NCBI RefSeq assembly: GCF_009852415.1
Contig: NZ_WOXS01000002.1
Span: 2,626,501-2,690,500 of the forward strand
Direction: 5' to 3'
DNA: 64,000 bases
Origin: Streptomyces sp. Tu 3180
Lineage (GTDB): Bacteria > Actinomycetota > Actinomycetes > Streptomycetales > Streptomycetaceae
Shown: piece after piece, positions 30,207 through 38,524 of the stretch
Layout of the letters: each line of letters starts with the position of its first letter
Position numbering within the stretch: position 1 is the stretch's first letter
Made by a program: the position numbers and the translations under genes
Notes under the pieces: model-generated
Database searches by the model: none
What the model was told of the DNA's origin: nothing
The model's input: the letters and a program-made list of their open reading frames with translations, nothing else

Positions 30207-30809
30207 GTGGAGAGTTTCGGGTCGCTGATCGGCAGCCCGTGGATCTACGCGGTGGTGGCCCTCTCGGTCCTGCTCGACGTGTTCCTGCCGGTCCTGCCCA
30301 GCGGAGTCCTGGTGATCACCGCGGCCACGGCGGCGGCCGCGGGGACGGCGACCGACGTGCTCGACATCCTGGCGCTCACCCTCTGCGCCGCCACCGCCTC
30401 CGTCCTGGGAGACGTGGTCGCCTGGCGCCTCGCCTGGCGCGGCGGCCCCCGCCTGGACCGGGCGATCGCCCGCTCCCGGCGGCTGACCCGCGCGCAGGAA
30501 CGTCTCGGCGCGGCGCTGGCCCGGGGCGGCGGCGCCCTCGTCGTCCTCGCCCGCTTCGCCCCGGCGGGCCGCTCGCTCGTCTCCCTCGGCGCCGGCGCCG
30601 CACGCCGCCGCGCCCGCGAGTTCCTCCCCTGGTCGGCCCTGGCCGGCCTGTCCTGGGCCGCGTACAGCGTGGCCCTCGGCTACTTCGGCGCCCACTGGCT
30701 CGGCGCGACCTGGCTGGCGACGGCGGTGTCGGTGGGCGCGCTGTTCGGGGCGGGGGCGGGGGCGGCGTTCCTGGTGCGGAGGCGGCCTCGGCCCTCGGAG
30801 GCCTCGTAG
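30207..30809 (+). CDS. DedA/SNARE-associated (VTT) family membrane protein
   Basis: The 200 aa protein starts at GTG 30207 with GGGGAG five nt upstream. It begins MESFGSLIGSPWIYAVVALS. Features are VLLDVFLPVLPSGVLVITAA, the paired-helix entry of DedA proteins, and VVLARFAPAGRSLVSLGAGAARRRAREFLPWSALAG, close to the [FR]-x-R-x(5)-G segment of the family. The family moves or scrambles polyprenyl phosphates and phospholipids across the membrane. Shorter than the DedA at 36867 and lacking its longer C-terminal tail. Confidence 0.85.
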   Translation: MESFGSLIGSPWIYAVVALSVLLDVFLPVLPSGVLVITAATAAAAGTATDVLDILALTLCAATASVLGDVVAWRLAWRGGPRLDRAIARSRRLTRAQERLGAALARGGGALVVLARFAPAGRSLVSLGAGAARRRAREFLPWSALAGLSWAAYSVALGYFGAHWLGATWLATAVSVGALFGAGAGAAFLVRRRPRPSEAS

Positions 30810-30843
30810 GGCCCCGGGGGACCAGGGGGCAGGTCCCGGGGCC
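30810..30843. terminator. terminator hairpin after DedA-like gene
   Basis: GGCCCCGGGGGACC and GGTCCCGGGGCC form a near-perfect stem directly after the stop, between convergent genes. Confidence 0.65.
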
Positions 30844-30904
30844 GGGGCTCCGGGGGCCGTGCGGCGGAGTCCGCCCGGCCGCGGCCCCGGCGCTCCACGG
30901 TGCG

Positions 30905-31135
30905 CTACCCCGCCTGCCGGGCCGCGGCGCCCCGTACCTCCAGACCGTCCAGCAGCTCGGCGGTGGCCTCGGCGATCGCGTCCACGGCCCGGTCGAAGAC
31001 CTCGCGGTTGTGGGCGGCCGGCGCCCGGAAGCCGGACACCTTCCTCACGTACTGCAGGGCTGCGGCCCTGATGTCCTCCTCGGTGGCCTCCTCGGGCAGC
31101 GCGGGCGGACGCAGGGTCTTGATACTCCGGCACAT
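30905..31135 (-). CDS. DUF2277 small conserved protein
   Basis: The 76 aa protein from ATG 31135 begins MCRSIKTLRPPALPEEATEE, the diagnostic N-terminus of DUF2277. It continues DIRAAALQYVRKVSGFRAP and ends in a helix. The invariant MCR(S/N)I start supports this ATG over longer frames. The function is unknown; the family is widespread in Actinobacteria. It is convergent with the DedA-like gene. Confidence 0.9.
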   Translation of the reverse strand: MCRSIKTLRPPALPEEATEEDIRAAALQYVRKVSGFRAPAAHNREVFDRAVDAIAEATAELLDGLEVRGAAARQAG

Positions 31136-31653
31136 GCCCCCAGTCTGACGTCCCGGGGCCGCGCCTGCCACGGAATCGGCGACCGCGACGGTCCCGGCGG
31201 GCACGAAGTCGTCGCCGCGGCGCGACGCGGGGACCGGCCGCCCCGGAACCGGACGCCACCGGCGGCGCGTTGCGCCGCACGGCGGAACGGCACGGCGTAC
31301 CGGAGCCCGCGACCGCGCCCGCGTGGTACGGGAGTTGACCCGCACCACGCCGCAACGGCCGCGGTTCCGGCGCGCGTTCGGGTCCACCCGCCCGTCGCGG
31401 GATCCGGGCCGGTGCCCCTCGGGCACGCGAAGTCCCCTGTCCGCGCAGGACGGAGCCGGCCCCGCGGCCCGGGCGGGACCGCCCGGCCGACCCGTCCCGC
31501 CCCTCGCCGCGCCCCCGCCCGCGACGCCCGTGGCGCTCGCCGTACGATCCGGGTCCGGGGGCCGGCCGGGCGGCGTTTCACGATCGGGTGAACCACCGGG
31601 CGGACCCCCCGGGCAACTCGCCTCCCAAAATCGAACAGGCGTATCATTGGGCC
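31136..31653. other. 518-nt gap without recognised gene
   Basis: Both strands have GC-rich open frames, but their products are Arg/Pro-rich with no motif or ribosome site. Near the right edge TATCAT (31642-31647) lies six nt before GTG 31654 and looks like the -10 of a leaderless promoter. TCGAAC-N4-GTATCA (31631-31646) overlaps it. Otherwise I see nothing. Confidence 0.4.
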
Positions 31654-32013
31654 GTGGCTGCGACCTATGACTTTCCGAGTGACCTCCTCGCCGGTCAGGA
31701 GGAACTGCATCAGGTCAGGGCCGAGCTGTCGGCCCTGCTGAAGCGGCTCCCCTGGTCGGTCGAACCCCTCGACGGCTTCAGCGACGACAACGGCTGGCGC
31801 AAGGTCGAGCGCCCCGCCTCACCCGGCTGGACCGACGACGAACAGGCCGAGGTGGAGAAGCTCCGGCGACGGGAACACGAGCTCGCGGTGTTCGTCAGCA
31901 CCCACCGCTACTGGAACGAACTCACCGGCCCCGACCGGATGCACGCCCGCTCCCGGCTCAAGCACGCGACGGGCGGGGGTGCTCCGCCGGACCGCGCGGA
32001 GGGCTCCGGCTGA
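31654..32013 (+). CDS. conserved hypothetical actinobacterial protein
   Basis: The 119 aa protein from GTG 31654 begins with AATYDFPSDLLAGQEELHQV. It is a soluble, charged, mainly helical protein with a coiled-coil-like segment (DEQAEVEKLRRREHELAVFV) and a conserved HRYWNELTGPDRMHARSRLKH near the C-terminus. No function is known to me. TATCAT six nt upstream and no Shine-Dalgarno sequence indicate a leaderless transcript. It is closed by a hairpin shared with the convergent tRNA gene. Confidence 0.8.
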   Translation: MAATYDFPSDLLAGQEELHQVRAELSALLKRLPWSVEPLDGFSDDNGWRKVERPASPGWTDDEQAEVEKLRRREHELAVFVSTHRYWNELTGPDRMHARSRLKHATGGGAPPDRAEGSG

Positions 32014-32020
32014 ACGAGAA

Positions 32021-32047
32021 GGGCCTCCGGAGCAGCTCCGGAGGCCC
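32021..32047. terminator. bidirectional terminator (hypothetical gene and tRNA-Val)
   Basis: GGGCCTCCGGAG and CTCCGGAGGCCC form a perfect 12-bp stem with a 3-nt loop, seven nt after the plus-strand stop and 30 nt past the tRNA 3' end. A second smaller stem (CGACGGC/GCCGTCG) lies at about 32052-32070. Confidence 0.8.
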
Positions 32048-32077
32048 TGTGCGACGGCGCCGCGCCGTCGATCGCGG

Positions 32078-32149
<72 letters not shown>

Positions 32150-32345
32150 GAGGCCCGGGCTGCGCGCCCAGGTCGAGTGGACAGCCTACATGGCCCGGGG
32201 CACGGTCCGGAAAACCCCACCGGGGGTTATCCCCACCTCCCGTCCGGTAGCGGCCCGGATCCCCCGCCGGCCCGCGGATCCGTACGGTCGAAGGGCGCCG
32301 GAGAGCACCGGAGAGCGCCACCGTCCGTCCCAGGGGGAGACCGTC

Positions 32346-33170
32346 ATGACCCGCACGATCCGCACCGCCGGCACCCACCGGACCGTCGGCCCCACGCACG
32401 GCGGCCGCACCGCGCGGACACGCGCCCTCGCCCTCGCCGGGGCGGCCGTGGTGCTCGTCGCCGGCCTGAGCGCCTGCGGGGCCTCGGCCGGGGACGACGA
32501 CGATCCCGACCGCCGGTCCTTCGGCCTGCCCGGCCGCACCCTCACCATCGACTCCGACGACTCCGCCCTCGAGATCGTCGCCGCCGACGGGCACCCGACG
32601 GGCGAGATCCGGGTCACCCGGTGGTTCCGGGGCACGGTCGCCATCGGCGAGGACCCGGAGGTCACCTGGTCCATGGACGGCGACCGGCTGGTGCTGCGGG
32701 AGAAGTGCTCGGGCGTCGTCGCCAACTGCTCCGCCCGGCACCGCATCGAGGTGCCCCGCGGGGTCGCCGTCGAGGTCGAGGAGAAGGACGGCAGCGTGCG
32801 GGCACGGGGTTTCCGCGACGCGCTGAGCATCCGCACGACGGACGGCTCGATCCGGGTCACGGACTCCACGGGCCCCCTCGAGCTGCGCGCCGGTGACGGG
32901 TCCGTGCGCGCGGAGGTCGCCTCCCGCACGGTGCGCGCCCGCACCGACGACGGCTCGGTCCGTCTCCAACTCGAGGCCGTGCCCGACCTGGTGGAGTCCC
33001 GCAGCGGCGACGGTTCCCTGACCATCGACCTGCCCCGGGCCGCCTACCGCGTGGACACCGAGACCGGTGACGGCGCCGAGGACGTGTCCGTGCCCCGCGA
33101 CGACTCCAGCTCCCACGTGGTGACCGCCCGCACCGGCGACGGCGAACTCACCGTCCGCACGGCGAACTGA
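32346..33170 (+). CDS. DUF4097-type beta-strand-rich lipoprotein
   Basis: The 274 aa protein has AGGGGGAGA six nt before ATG 32346. A basic, hydrophobic signal (ALALAGAAVVLVAGLSACG) ends in a lipobox with Cys44, so it should be anchored to the outer face of the membrane. The mature part is a DUF4097 repeat: EEKDGSVRARGF, TTDGSIRVTDS, AGDGSVRAEV, TDDGSVRLQL and SGDGSLTIDL, regular DGS turns of a stacked beta structure. The role is unknown; some family members are stress-linked envelope proteins. Confidence 0.88.
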   Translation: MTRTIRTAGTHRTVGPTHGGRTARTRALALAGAAVVLVAGLSACGASAGDDDDPDRRSFGLPGRTLTIDSDDSALEIVAADGHPTGEIRVTRWFRGTVAIGEDPEVTWSMDGDRLVLREKCSGVVANCSARHRIEVPRGVAVEVEEKDGSVRARGFRDALSIRTTDGSIRVTDSTGPLELRAGDGSVRAEVASRTVRARTDDGSVRLQLEAVPDLVESRSGDGSLTIDLPRAAYRVDTETGDGAEDVSVPRDDSSSHVVTARTGDGELTVRTAN

Positions 33171-33244
33171 CCGACCCGTGTGTTCGTCCTCTACCGGTGG
33201 GAGAATGACACCGGGCAGGGCGAACGACAGTACGGGAGAGGGAT

Positions 33245-34681
33245 GTGACGGCGACACCAGCGCAGCCGTACTCGCCGTCGGTGCCACGCGTGCCCCGCAC
33301 GCGTCGTCTTCCGCCCCCTCCCCCGCGCTCCCGCCCCCGCCGCCGGCACGGCGCCCCCGGTCCGCTCCGGGAGACGCTCGTCCTCGTGGGACTGCCGCTG
33401 GTCGCCGCGCTGGCGCTGCCCGCCGCCTTCGCCGGCGGCGGCACCCGGCGCTGGTTCGGCGGGCGGGCCGAGAACCAGCGGGCCGAGGCCCAGGCCGCCA
33501 AGGACGCGGCGGCGGCCGCGTTCTACGAACTCGACACCGCCCAGCGCGACCTGCGGATCTCCATCGAGACGATCACCGCCGTCGACGACTCCCCCGCCGC
33601 CCGCCGCGCCGTCGCCGATTTCGAGGCGCTCGGCCGGCGCATCGACGAGGCCAGCCGCCGCTACATCGACGCCGTCGACGCCCACGACCTCGACCGCGAC
33701 GACCTGGAGGCCGCGGCCGCCTCCCGCGCCCGCGCCGAGCTGACCGCCGCCAAGGACGAGCTCGGGCGGGTCAAGCAGGAGCTGGACCGCTTCACCGACG
33801 GGCTCGGCCCGCTCCTCGGCAAGGCCGAGACCCGGCTGGCCCGGCTCGCACCCGCCGTCGAACGCGCCCGGCAGGCACTGCTCGCCGCCTCGAACGCCCT
33901 CGACACCGCACGCGGGTCGGGACTGAGGGCCGACGACCTCGCCGCCCGGCTCGCCGCCCTCTCCCCGGAACTGACCAGGCTGAACCAGGGCGCCGGGCAG
34001 CACGGCGTACCGCAGACCCTGGAGCGGGCCGAACGGGTCACCCGCGAGGCCGAGGCCGTCCGCGCCGAAGCCGAACGGCTCCCGGAGCGGGCCGCCGAGA
34101 TCGACCACCGGCTGGTCTCCCTGCGCACGCGCGCCCAGGCCCTCACCACCCGCTCGGAGCAGGTCGAACCGGTGCTCAGCGAACTGCGCCGCCGCTTCAC
34201 CGCCGCCTGCTGGCAGGACCTGCAGCACGTCCCCGACGTGGCCGCGGAGAACGTGCGCCGGGCCGAAGCCCGGCTCGCCGAGGCCAGGGCCGCCCGCGAG
34301 GAGCAGCGGTGGGCGGACGCGACCGTCCTGCTGTCGACCGCGCGGGCGCTGCTGAACACCACCGACGAGGCGGTGTCCGCCGCCGGTGACCGTCTGCGGC
34401 GTCTGAACGCGGTGCAGAAGGATCCGGAGCAGGAGATCGAACGCACCCGCTTCACCATCCGCGACGCCCAGCGCCTGGCCATGGCCGGCCGCAACACGCC
34501 CGACCCGCGCCACGCCCGCCCCCTGGACGACGCCGTGGCCCGCCTGGAACGGGCCGTCGCGGGCCTGGAGGGCCGCCACCCCGACTACTGGCACTTCCTG
34601 ACCGAGACGGAGGCGGTGCGCGCGACGGTGAGCCGTGTGGTGGCCCTCATCCGGGAGGAACGGGGCGCGACCGCCCACTGA
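33245..34681 (+). CDS. membrane-anchored coiled-coil protein
   Basis: The 478 aa protein from GTG 33245 has GGGAGAGG ahead. A Pro/Arg-rich N-terminus precedes one membrane helix (LVLVGLPLVAALALPAAFAGG, about 47-67). The rest is Ala/Glu/Arg/Leu-rich helix suited to a long coiled coil (for example LARLAPAVERARQALLAASN and ARAELTAAKDELGRVKQEL). I do not recognise a family function. Its position before FmdB gene and on the outer or inner face is unresolved. Confidence 0.82.
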   Translation: MTATPAQPYSPSVPRVPRTRRLPPPPPRSRPRRRHGAPGPLRETLVLVGLPLVAALALPAAFAGGGTRRWFGGRAENQRAEAQAAKDAAAAAFYELDTAQRDLRISIETITAVDDSPAARRAVADFEALGRRIDEASRRYIDAVDAHDLDRDDLEAAAASRARAELTAAKDELGRVKQELDRFTDGLGPLLGKAETRLARLAPAVERARQALLAASNALDTARGSGLRADDLAARLAALSPELTRLNQGAGQHGVPQTLERAERVTREAEAVRAEAERLPERAAEIDHRLVSLRTRAQALTTRSEQVEPVLSELRRRFTAACWQDLQHVPDVAAENVRRAEARLAEARAAREEQRWADATVLLSTARALLNTTDEAVSAAGDRLRRLNAVQKDPEQEIERTRFTIRDAQRLAMAGRNTPDPRHARPLDDAVARLERAVAGLEGRHPDYWHFLTETEAVRATVSRVVALIREERGATAH

Positions 34682-34708
34682 CCGTCACCAGCCGGTTAAC
34701 CTGTGCTC

Positions 34709-34930
34709 ATGCCTCGCTACGAGTACCGCTGCCGGACCTGCGGCGACACCTTCGAACTGAGCCGTCCCATGGCCGAGTCCTCCGCCCCCGCGTCCTGCCC
34801 GGCGGGCCACGACGACACGGTGAAGCTCCTGTCCACGGTCGCGGTGGCCGGCACCGGCTCCGCCCCGGCCCCGGCTCCCCGCGCGGGCGGCGGGGGCGGC
34901 GGCTGCTGCGGCGGCGGCTGCTGCGGCTGA
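34709..34930 (+). CDS. FmdB-family zinc ribbon protein
   Basis: The 73 aa protein begins MPRYEYRCRTCGDTFELSRP, the invariant FmdB N-terminus with a CxxC half-ribbon; a second C (SCPAGH) with His completes the site. The C-terminus is Gly/Cys-rich (GGGGGGCCGGGCCG). TAACCT lies six nt before ATG 34709, suggesting a leaderless message. FmdB proteins are proposed small regulators; no direct role is proven. It is convergent with the response regulator gene, across a 16-bp palindrome (34939-34954). Confidence 0.92.
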   Translation: MPRYEYRCRTCGDTFELSRPMAESSAPASCPAGHDDTVKLLSTVAVAGTGSAPAPAPRAGGGGGGCCGGGCCG

Positions 34931-34954
34931 CGTCCGAACCCGCCGGCCGGCGGG

Positions 34955-35602
34955 TCAGCTCCCCAGGTAGCGCAGCACCGCCAGCACCCTGCGGGAGTAG
35001 CCCTCACCCCCTCCCGCCAGCCCGAGCTTGTCGAAGATCGCGTTGGTGTGCTTCTCCACCGCGCTCTGCGAGATGTGCAGCCGCCGCGCGATGGCCGCGT
35101 TGGTGTGCCCCTGCGCCATCTCGGCCAGGACCGCGTGCTCCCGTGCGGTGAGGCGGGCGAGCGGGTCGGTGTGGGTCGTGCGGCCGAGGAGCTGCCGCAC
35201 GACCTCCGGGTCGAAGGCGGCGCGCCCGTCGGCCACCCGCTCCAGGGCGTCCAGGAACTCGTCGACCTGGACGACGCGGTCCTTGAGCAGATAGCCGACC
35301 CCCTCCGACTCGCCGGTCAGCAGCTCCGTCGCGTACCGCTTCTCCACGTACTGGGAGAGCACCAGCACCCCCACCGCCGGCCGGCGACGGCGGATCTCCA
35401 GTGCCGCGCGCAGCCCTTCGTCGGTGTGGGTGGGCGGCATCCGCACATCGGCGACCACCACGTCCGGCGGGTCCTCCTCGACGGCCCTCAGCAGCAGCTC
35501 CGCGTTGCCGACGGCGGCGAGCACCTCGTGCCCCTCCTCCGCCAGCAGCCGCACCAGGCCCTCTCTCAGCAGGGTGGAGTCCTCGGCCAGGATCACACGC
35601 AC
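34955..35602 (-). CDS. LuxR/NarL-type response regulator
   Basis: The 215 aa protein from GTG 35602 (VRVILAEDSTLLREGLVRLL) has a receiver domain with phospho-acceptor D52 in VVVADVRMPP. The DD pair (AED) at the start, T/S (VLVLSQY) and K (YLLKDRV) complete the active site. The C-terminal NarL HTH (LTAREHAVLAEMAQGHTNAA, then ISQSAVEKHTNAIFDKLGL) follows. Its start lies inside the last codons of the sensor kinase gene (10-nt overlap), so the pair is co-translated. Its targets probably include the divergent DedA region. Confidence 0.93.
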   Translation of the reverse strand: MRVILAEDSTLLREGLVRLLAEEGHEVLAAVGNAELLLRAVEEDPPDVVVADVRMPPTHTDEGLRAALEIRRRRPAVGVLVLSQYVEKRYATELLTGESEGVGYLLKDRVVQVDEFLDALERVADGRAAFDPEVVRQLLGRTTHTDPLARLTAREHAVLAEMAQGHTNAAIARRLHISQSAVEKHTNAIFDKLGLAGGGEGYSRRVLAVLRYLGS

Positions 35603-36735
35603 GGCAGCTCCGCGGTCACCAGGGTCGGTCCGCCCGGCGGACTGCGGACCTCCAGTCGTCCGTCGAGGGCGGCGACCCGCCGGGCGAGCCCGAACAACCC
35701 GCTGCCCGCCGCGTCCGCCCCGCCCCGGCCGTCGTCCTGCACGCTCACCCGCAACGCTCCCTCCTCCGATCCGACGGCGACGACTATCCGGGTCGGCGCC
35801 GCGTGCTTCACCGCGTTGGTGACGGCCTCGCAGACGACGAAGTAGACGACGGTCGCCACGGCCCGCCCGGGCTCCCCGGTGAGCCCGTACTCCACCCTCA
35901 CCGGAACGGACGCCCGCTCGGCGACCGTCTCCAGCGCCGCCCGCAGTCCCGCCTCGTCCAGGGTGGTGGGGTAGATCCGCCACGCCACCTCACGCAGGTC
36001 GTCCAGGGCCTGCCGGCTCTCCTCGTGGGCCTGGCGCAGCAGCCGGTCCGCGCGGTCGGGGTCCTCGCTGCGCAGGGCGCGGCCGAGCAGCATGCCGAGC
36101 GCGACCAGGCGTTGCTGCACCCCGTCGTGCAGGTCCCGCTCGATGCGGCGCCGCTCGTCGTTCACCGCGTCGACCACGGCCGCGCGGCTCGCGGACAGCT
36201 CGGCGATGCGCCGCTCCAGCTCCTCCTGGTGACGGGGCCCGAGCAGGCGGTGGGCCAGCTTTCCCTCCAGTTCGGCCACGGCCAGCATCCCCTGCACGGC
36301 GAGGAAGAGCAGGAAGAGGCCGCCGAGGGACGTGTAGACGATCGACGCGGTGTTCCGTACGTCGTCGACCAGCAGCCAGAGGTACGCCCAGGACGTGCCG
36401 TACCCGAGGCCGATCGCCACCGAGAGCATCACCACCGCGCCCAGTGCGCCCAGCGCCCAGCGGCAGGCCAGGTACCCCAGGGCCTGTGTGTCCTCGTACG
36501 CGGGCGAGGTGCGCACCCCCAGCCAGATCCGCAGCCGGGCGCGCTCCGGCTCCGTCAGTCTCCGCGCGCCCGCGAGGACCGGGCGGAGCACGGTGCGGCG
36601 GCCGCGCGGCCAGGCCACGACGGGCAGCAGGAGCAGGCCGGCCACAACCGTGTAGAGCAGCTCGACGACGGCCGCGGCGGCGCCCCACATCAGCCCCACC
36701 GCGCACCGCACCACGCGCCGCACCATGTCTCGCAT
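35593..36735 (-). CDS. NarL-type sensor histidine kinase
   Basis: The 380 aa protein is taken from ATG 36735, because TAGCCT sits seven nt before it and no ribosome site is seen; ATG 36762 is the alternative. It has about four membrane helices (residues 10-45 and 95-155). A HisKA_3 phospho-acceptor, NDERRRIERDLHDGVQQRLV with H203, follows. The HATPase domain has VVCEAVTNAVKHAAP (N box) and GSGLFGLARRVAALDGRLEV (G2). It has no large periplasmic domain, so it probably senses membrane or envelope stress. It is divergent from the DedA gene, sharing a repeat-rich gap. Confidence 0.9.
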   Translation of the reverse strand: MRDMVRRVVRCAVGLMWGAAAAVVELLYTVVAGLLLLPVVAWPRGRRTVLRPVLAGARRLTEPERARLRIWLGVRTSPAYEDTQALGYLACRWALGALGAVVMLSVAIGLGYGTSWAYLWLLVDDVRNTASIVYTSLGGLFLLFLAVQGMLAVAELEGKLAHRLLGPRHQEELERRIAELSASRAAVVDAVNDERRRIERDLHDGVQQRLVALGMLLGRALRSEDPDRADRLLRQAHEESRQALDDLREVAWRIYPTTLDEAGLRAALETVAERASVPVRVEYGLTGEPGRAVATVVYFVVCEAVTNAVKHAAPTRIVVAVGSEEGALRVSVQDDGRGGADAAGSGLFGLARRVAALDGRLEVRSPPGGPTLVTAELPCV

Positions 36736-36772
36736 GATCGCGAGGCTAGTCGGACGCGGCATGCGGGCACAC

Positions 36773-36793
36773 TGCGGAAAACCGCAATTGCGG
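36773..36793. promoter_or_regulatory. overlapping TGCGG/CCGCA dyads between TCS and DedA genes
   Basis: TGCGG-AAAA-CCGCA (36773-36786) overlaps the perfect palindrome CCGCAATTGCGG (36782-36793), and another ACCGCA follows at about 36811. It lies between the leftward kinase start and the rightward DedA start, a natural position for autoregulation by the response regulator. Confidence 0.5.
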
Positions 36794-36866
36794 CTGTGGA
36801 GGACCGCAGCGCATCGTGCGGCTTTCCTCAGCGTTCCTTCAGCTCCGGTTCTCTAGCGTGGCGGGC

Positions 36867-37646
36867 ATGACAGCCATCGCAGCGCACACGATCACGGCGG
36901 CCGCGGACGGGAGCGCCGGACCGCAGTGGGTCAACGACCTCATGGACGCCATGGGCGCCCCCGGGGCCGGTCTCGCCATCGCGCTGGAGAACCTCTTCCC
37001 TCCCCTGCCCAGCGAGGTGATCCTGCCGCTGGCCGGTTTCGCCGCGAGCAGTGGGCGGATGGGTCTGCTCGCCGTGCTGCTGTGGACGACGGCGGGGTCG
37101 GTGATCGGCGCGCTCGCCCTGTACGGGGTGGGTGCGCTGCTCGGCCGGGAGCGGACGGTGGCGATCGCGGGGCGGCTGCCGCTGGTGAAGGTCTCGGACA
37201 TCGAGAAGACGGAGGCCTGGTTCCTGCGGCACGGGACCAAGGCGGTGTTCTTCGGCCGGATGATTCCGATCTTCCGCAGTCTCATATCGGTGCCGGCCGG
37301 CGTGGAGCGCATGCGGCTTCCGGTGTTCCTCGGTCTGACCACGCTGGGCAGCGCGATCTGGAACACCGCGTTCGTGCTGGCGGGCTACGTCCTGGGCGAC
37401 AACTGGGAGCAGGTCACGTCCGTCGTCTCGGCGTACTCGAAGGTGGTCCTCGGTGCGGCCGCGCTGGCGGTGCTGGTGTTCGTGGTCATGCGGCTGCGGC
37501 GACCGGGGGCCGGACGCCGGCGGCGCGACGCGCGGGGCAACGCGCGGGAGACCCGTCCGTCGGGCCTCCCCGAGGAGGACCACCCCACCCGCCGGCTCCG
37601 CGTCACGGACCCGTACGGGCTCACCGACCGGGGACGAAGGCGCTGA
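36867..37646 (+). CDS. DedA-family membrane protein
   Basis: The 259 aa protein starts at ATG 36867; TAGCGT lies seven nt upstream without a Shine-Dalgarno sequence. A DedA core with IALENLFPPLPSEVILPLAGF (about 39-59) is followed by FLRHGTKAVFFGRMIPIFRSLISVPAGV with the G-R-x-x-P-x-x-R-x-x-x-S/x-P-A-G motif needed for proton-coupled lipid (undecaprenyl phosphate) handling. It has six or so membrane helices. A basic/hydrophilic tail of ~55 aa follows. It lies divergent from a two-component system that may control it. Confidence 0.92.
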   Translation: MTAIAAHTITAAADGSAGPQWVNDLMDAMGAPGAGLAIALENLFPPLPSEVILPLAGFAASSGRMGLLAVLLWTTAGSVIGALALYGVGALLGRERTVAIAGRLPLVKVSDIEKTEAWFLRHGTKAVFFGRMIPIFRSLISVPAGVERMRLPVFLGLTTLGSAIWNTAFVLAGYVLGDNWEQVTSVVSAYSKVVLGAAALAVLVFVVMRLRRPGAGRRRRDARGNARETRPSGLPEEDHPTRRLRVTDPYGLTDRGRRR

Positions 37647-37655
37647 GGGCGGGCC

Positions 37656-37693
37656 GCCCCGCCCCCGCCCCGGTGACGCCGCCCGGGCGGGGC
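37656..37693. terminator. terminator between DedA and HAD genes
   Basis: GCCCCGCCC and GGGCGGGGC form a GC stem over a 20-nt loop between convergent stop codons (37646 and 37712). Confidence 0.55.
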
Positions 37694-37711
37694 GCACCGG
37701 GTGTCCCGCGG

Positions 37712-38524
37712 TCAGCCGGCCGAGCGCGCCGCCCGGAGGAACTCGCGCAGGATCCGCTCGCCGGCCAGGACACCGCGTTCGGGCAGGGCCCTGATCGCGG
37801 GGGCCGTCCAGTCGGCGTCGGCCAGTTCGCCGTGGCCGGGGCGCCAGCCCTGGTCCGCGGCGAGGAGCAGGTCGGCGTCCAGGAGGGAGTCGCCGGCGGC
37901 GAGGGTGAGGTCGGCGCCGGTGCGGCGGGCGACCTCGCGCACGGCCGCGCTCTTGGTGAGGGGCCCCGGCACGGCGTAGATCTTGCGGCCCTGCAGGGAC
38001 ACCGTCCAGCCGCGGTTCTCCGCCCACACCGCGAGTTCCTTCACCCACTCCTCGCGCAGCAGTTCCCGCTCGACGACGAGGTAGGCGAAGAGGTCCTCGG
38101 CGACGCGGTGCTTGCGCACCCAGACCGGGTCGGCGGTCCGCAGCAGGTGTTCCTGCACCTCGGACAGCGGGGCGCACTCGTCGGCCAGGCGGGCGAGCAC
38201 CCGTGCGTGCCAGTCCCGGTCGGACTCGCCGTCGACCAGGAGGTGGCCGCCGTTGGCGCAGATCGCGTAGGCCGGCGCCGGACCGGGGAGGTTGATGCGC
38301 TGGTACTGCTTGCGGGTGCGGGTCGTCGTCGGCACGAAGACGGCGGTGTCGCCGAGGTCGGTGAGGAGCTGGGCCGCCGTCTCCGTCATGTAGGACAGGG
38401 GCTTGCTCTCGTGGACCTCCACGCACAGCAGCCGGGGCGCCCGGGCGTCCGGCATGGTCAGGGCGAGGGCGGCGGCGGAGTAGATGAGCGTGCGGTCGAG
38501 GTCGCTGGCGACGAGGACGGGCAT
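37712..38524 (-). CDS. HAD-family phosphatase of the Ter nucleoside module
   Basis: The 270 aa protein begins MPVLVASDLDRTLIYSAAAL; DLDRTLI is HAD motif I with an unusual Arg. FVPTTTRTRKQYQRI looks like motif II, ANGGHLLVDG is typical of Cof-type HAD, and TKSAAVREVA and LAAGDSLLDADLL supply motifs III and IV (Lys and Asp pair). Its ATG shares one base with the stop of the phosphoribosyltransferase fusion gene, so they are co-translated. In the Ter-linked operons described by Anantharaman, Iyer and Aravind, such a HAD removes phosphate from a predicted nucleoside-like product. Confidence 0.88.
   Translation of the reverse strand: MPVLVASDLDRTLIYSAAALALTMPDARAPRLLCVEVHESKPLSYMTETAAQLLTDLGDTAVFVPTTTRTRKQYQRINLPGPAPAYAICANGGHLLVDGESDRDWHARVLARLADECAPLSEVQEHLLRTADPVWVRKHRVAEDLFAYLVVERELLREEWVKELAVWAENRGWTVSLQGRKIYAVPGPLTKSAAVREVARRTGADLTLAAGDSLLDADLLLAADQGWRPGHGELADADWTAPAIRALPERGVLAGERILREFLRAARSAG

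Noticed and set aside
31136..31653. Gene in the 518-nt gap
   Set aside because: Open frames on both strands are Arg/Pro-rich, lack ribosome sites and have no recognised motif.
36762..36762. ATG 36762 as start of the sensor kinase
   Set aside because: The leaderless -10 TAGCCT would lie downstream of it, and no ribosome site supports it; ATG 36735 is preferred.
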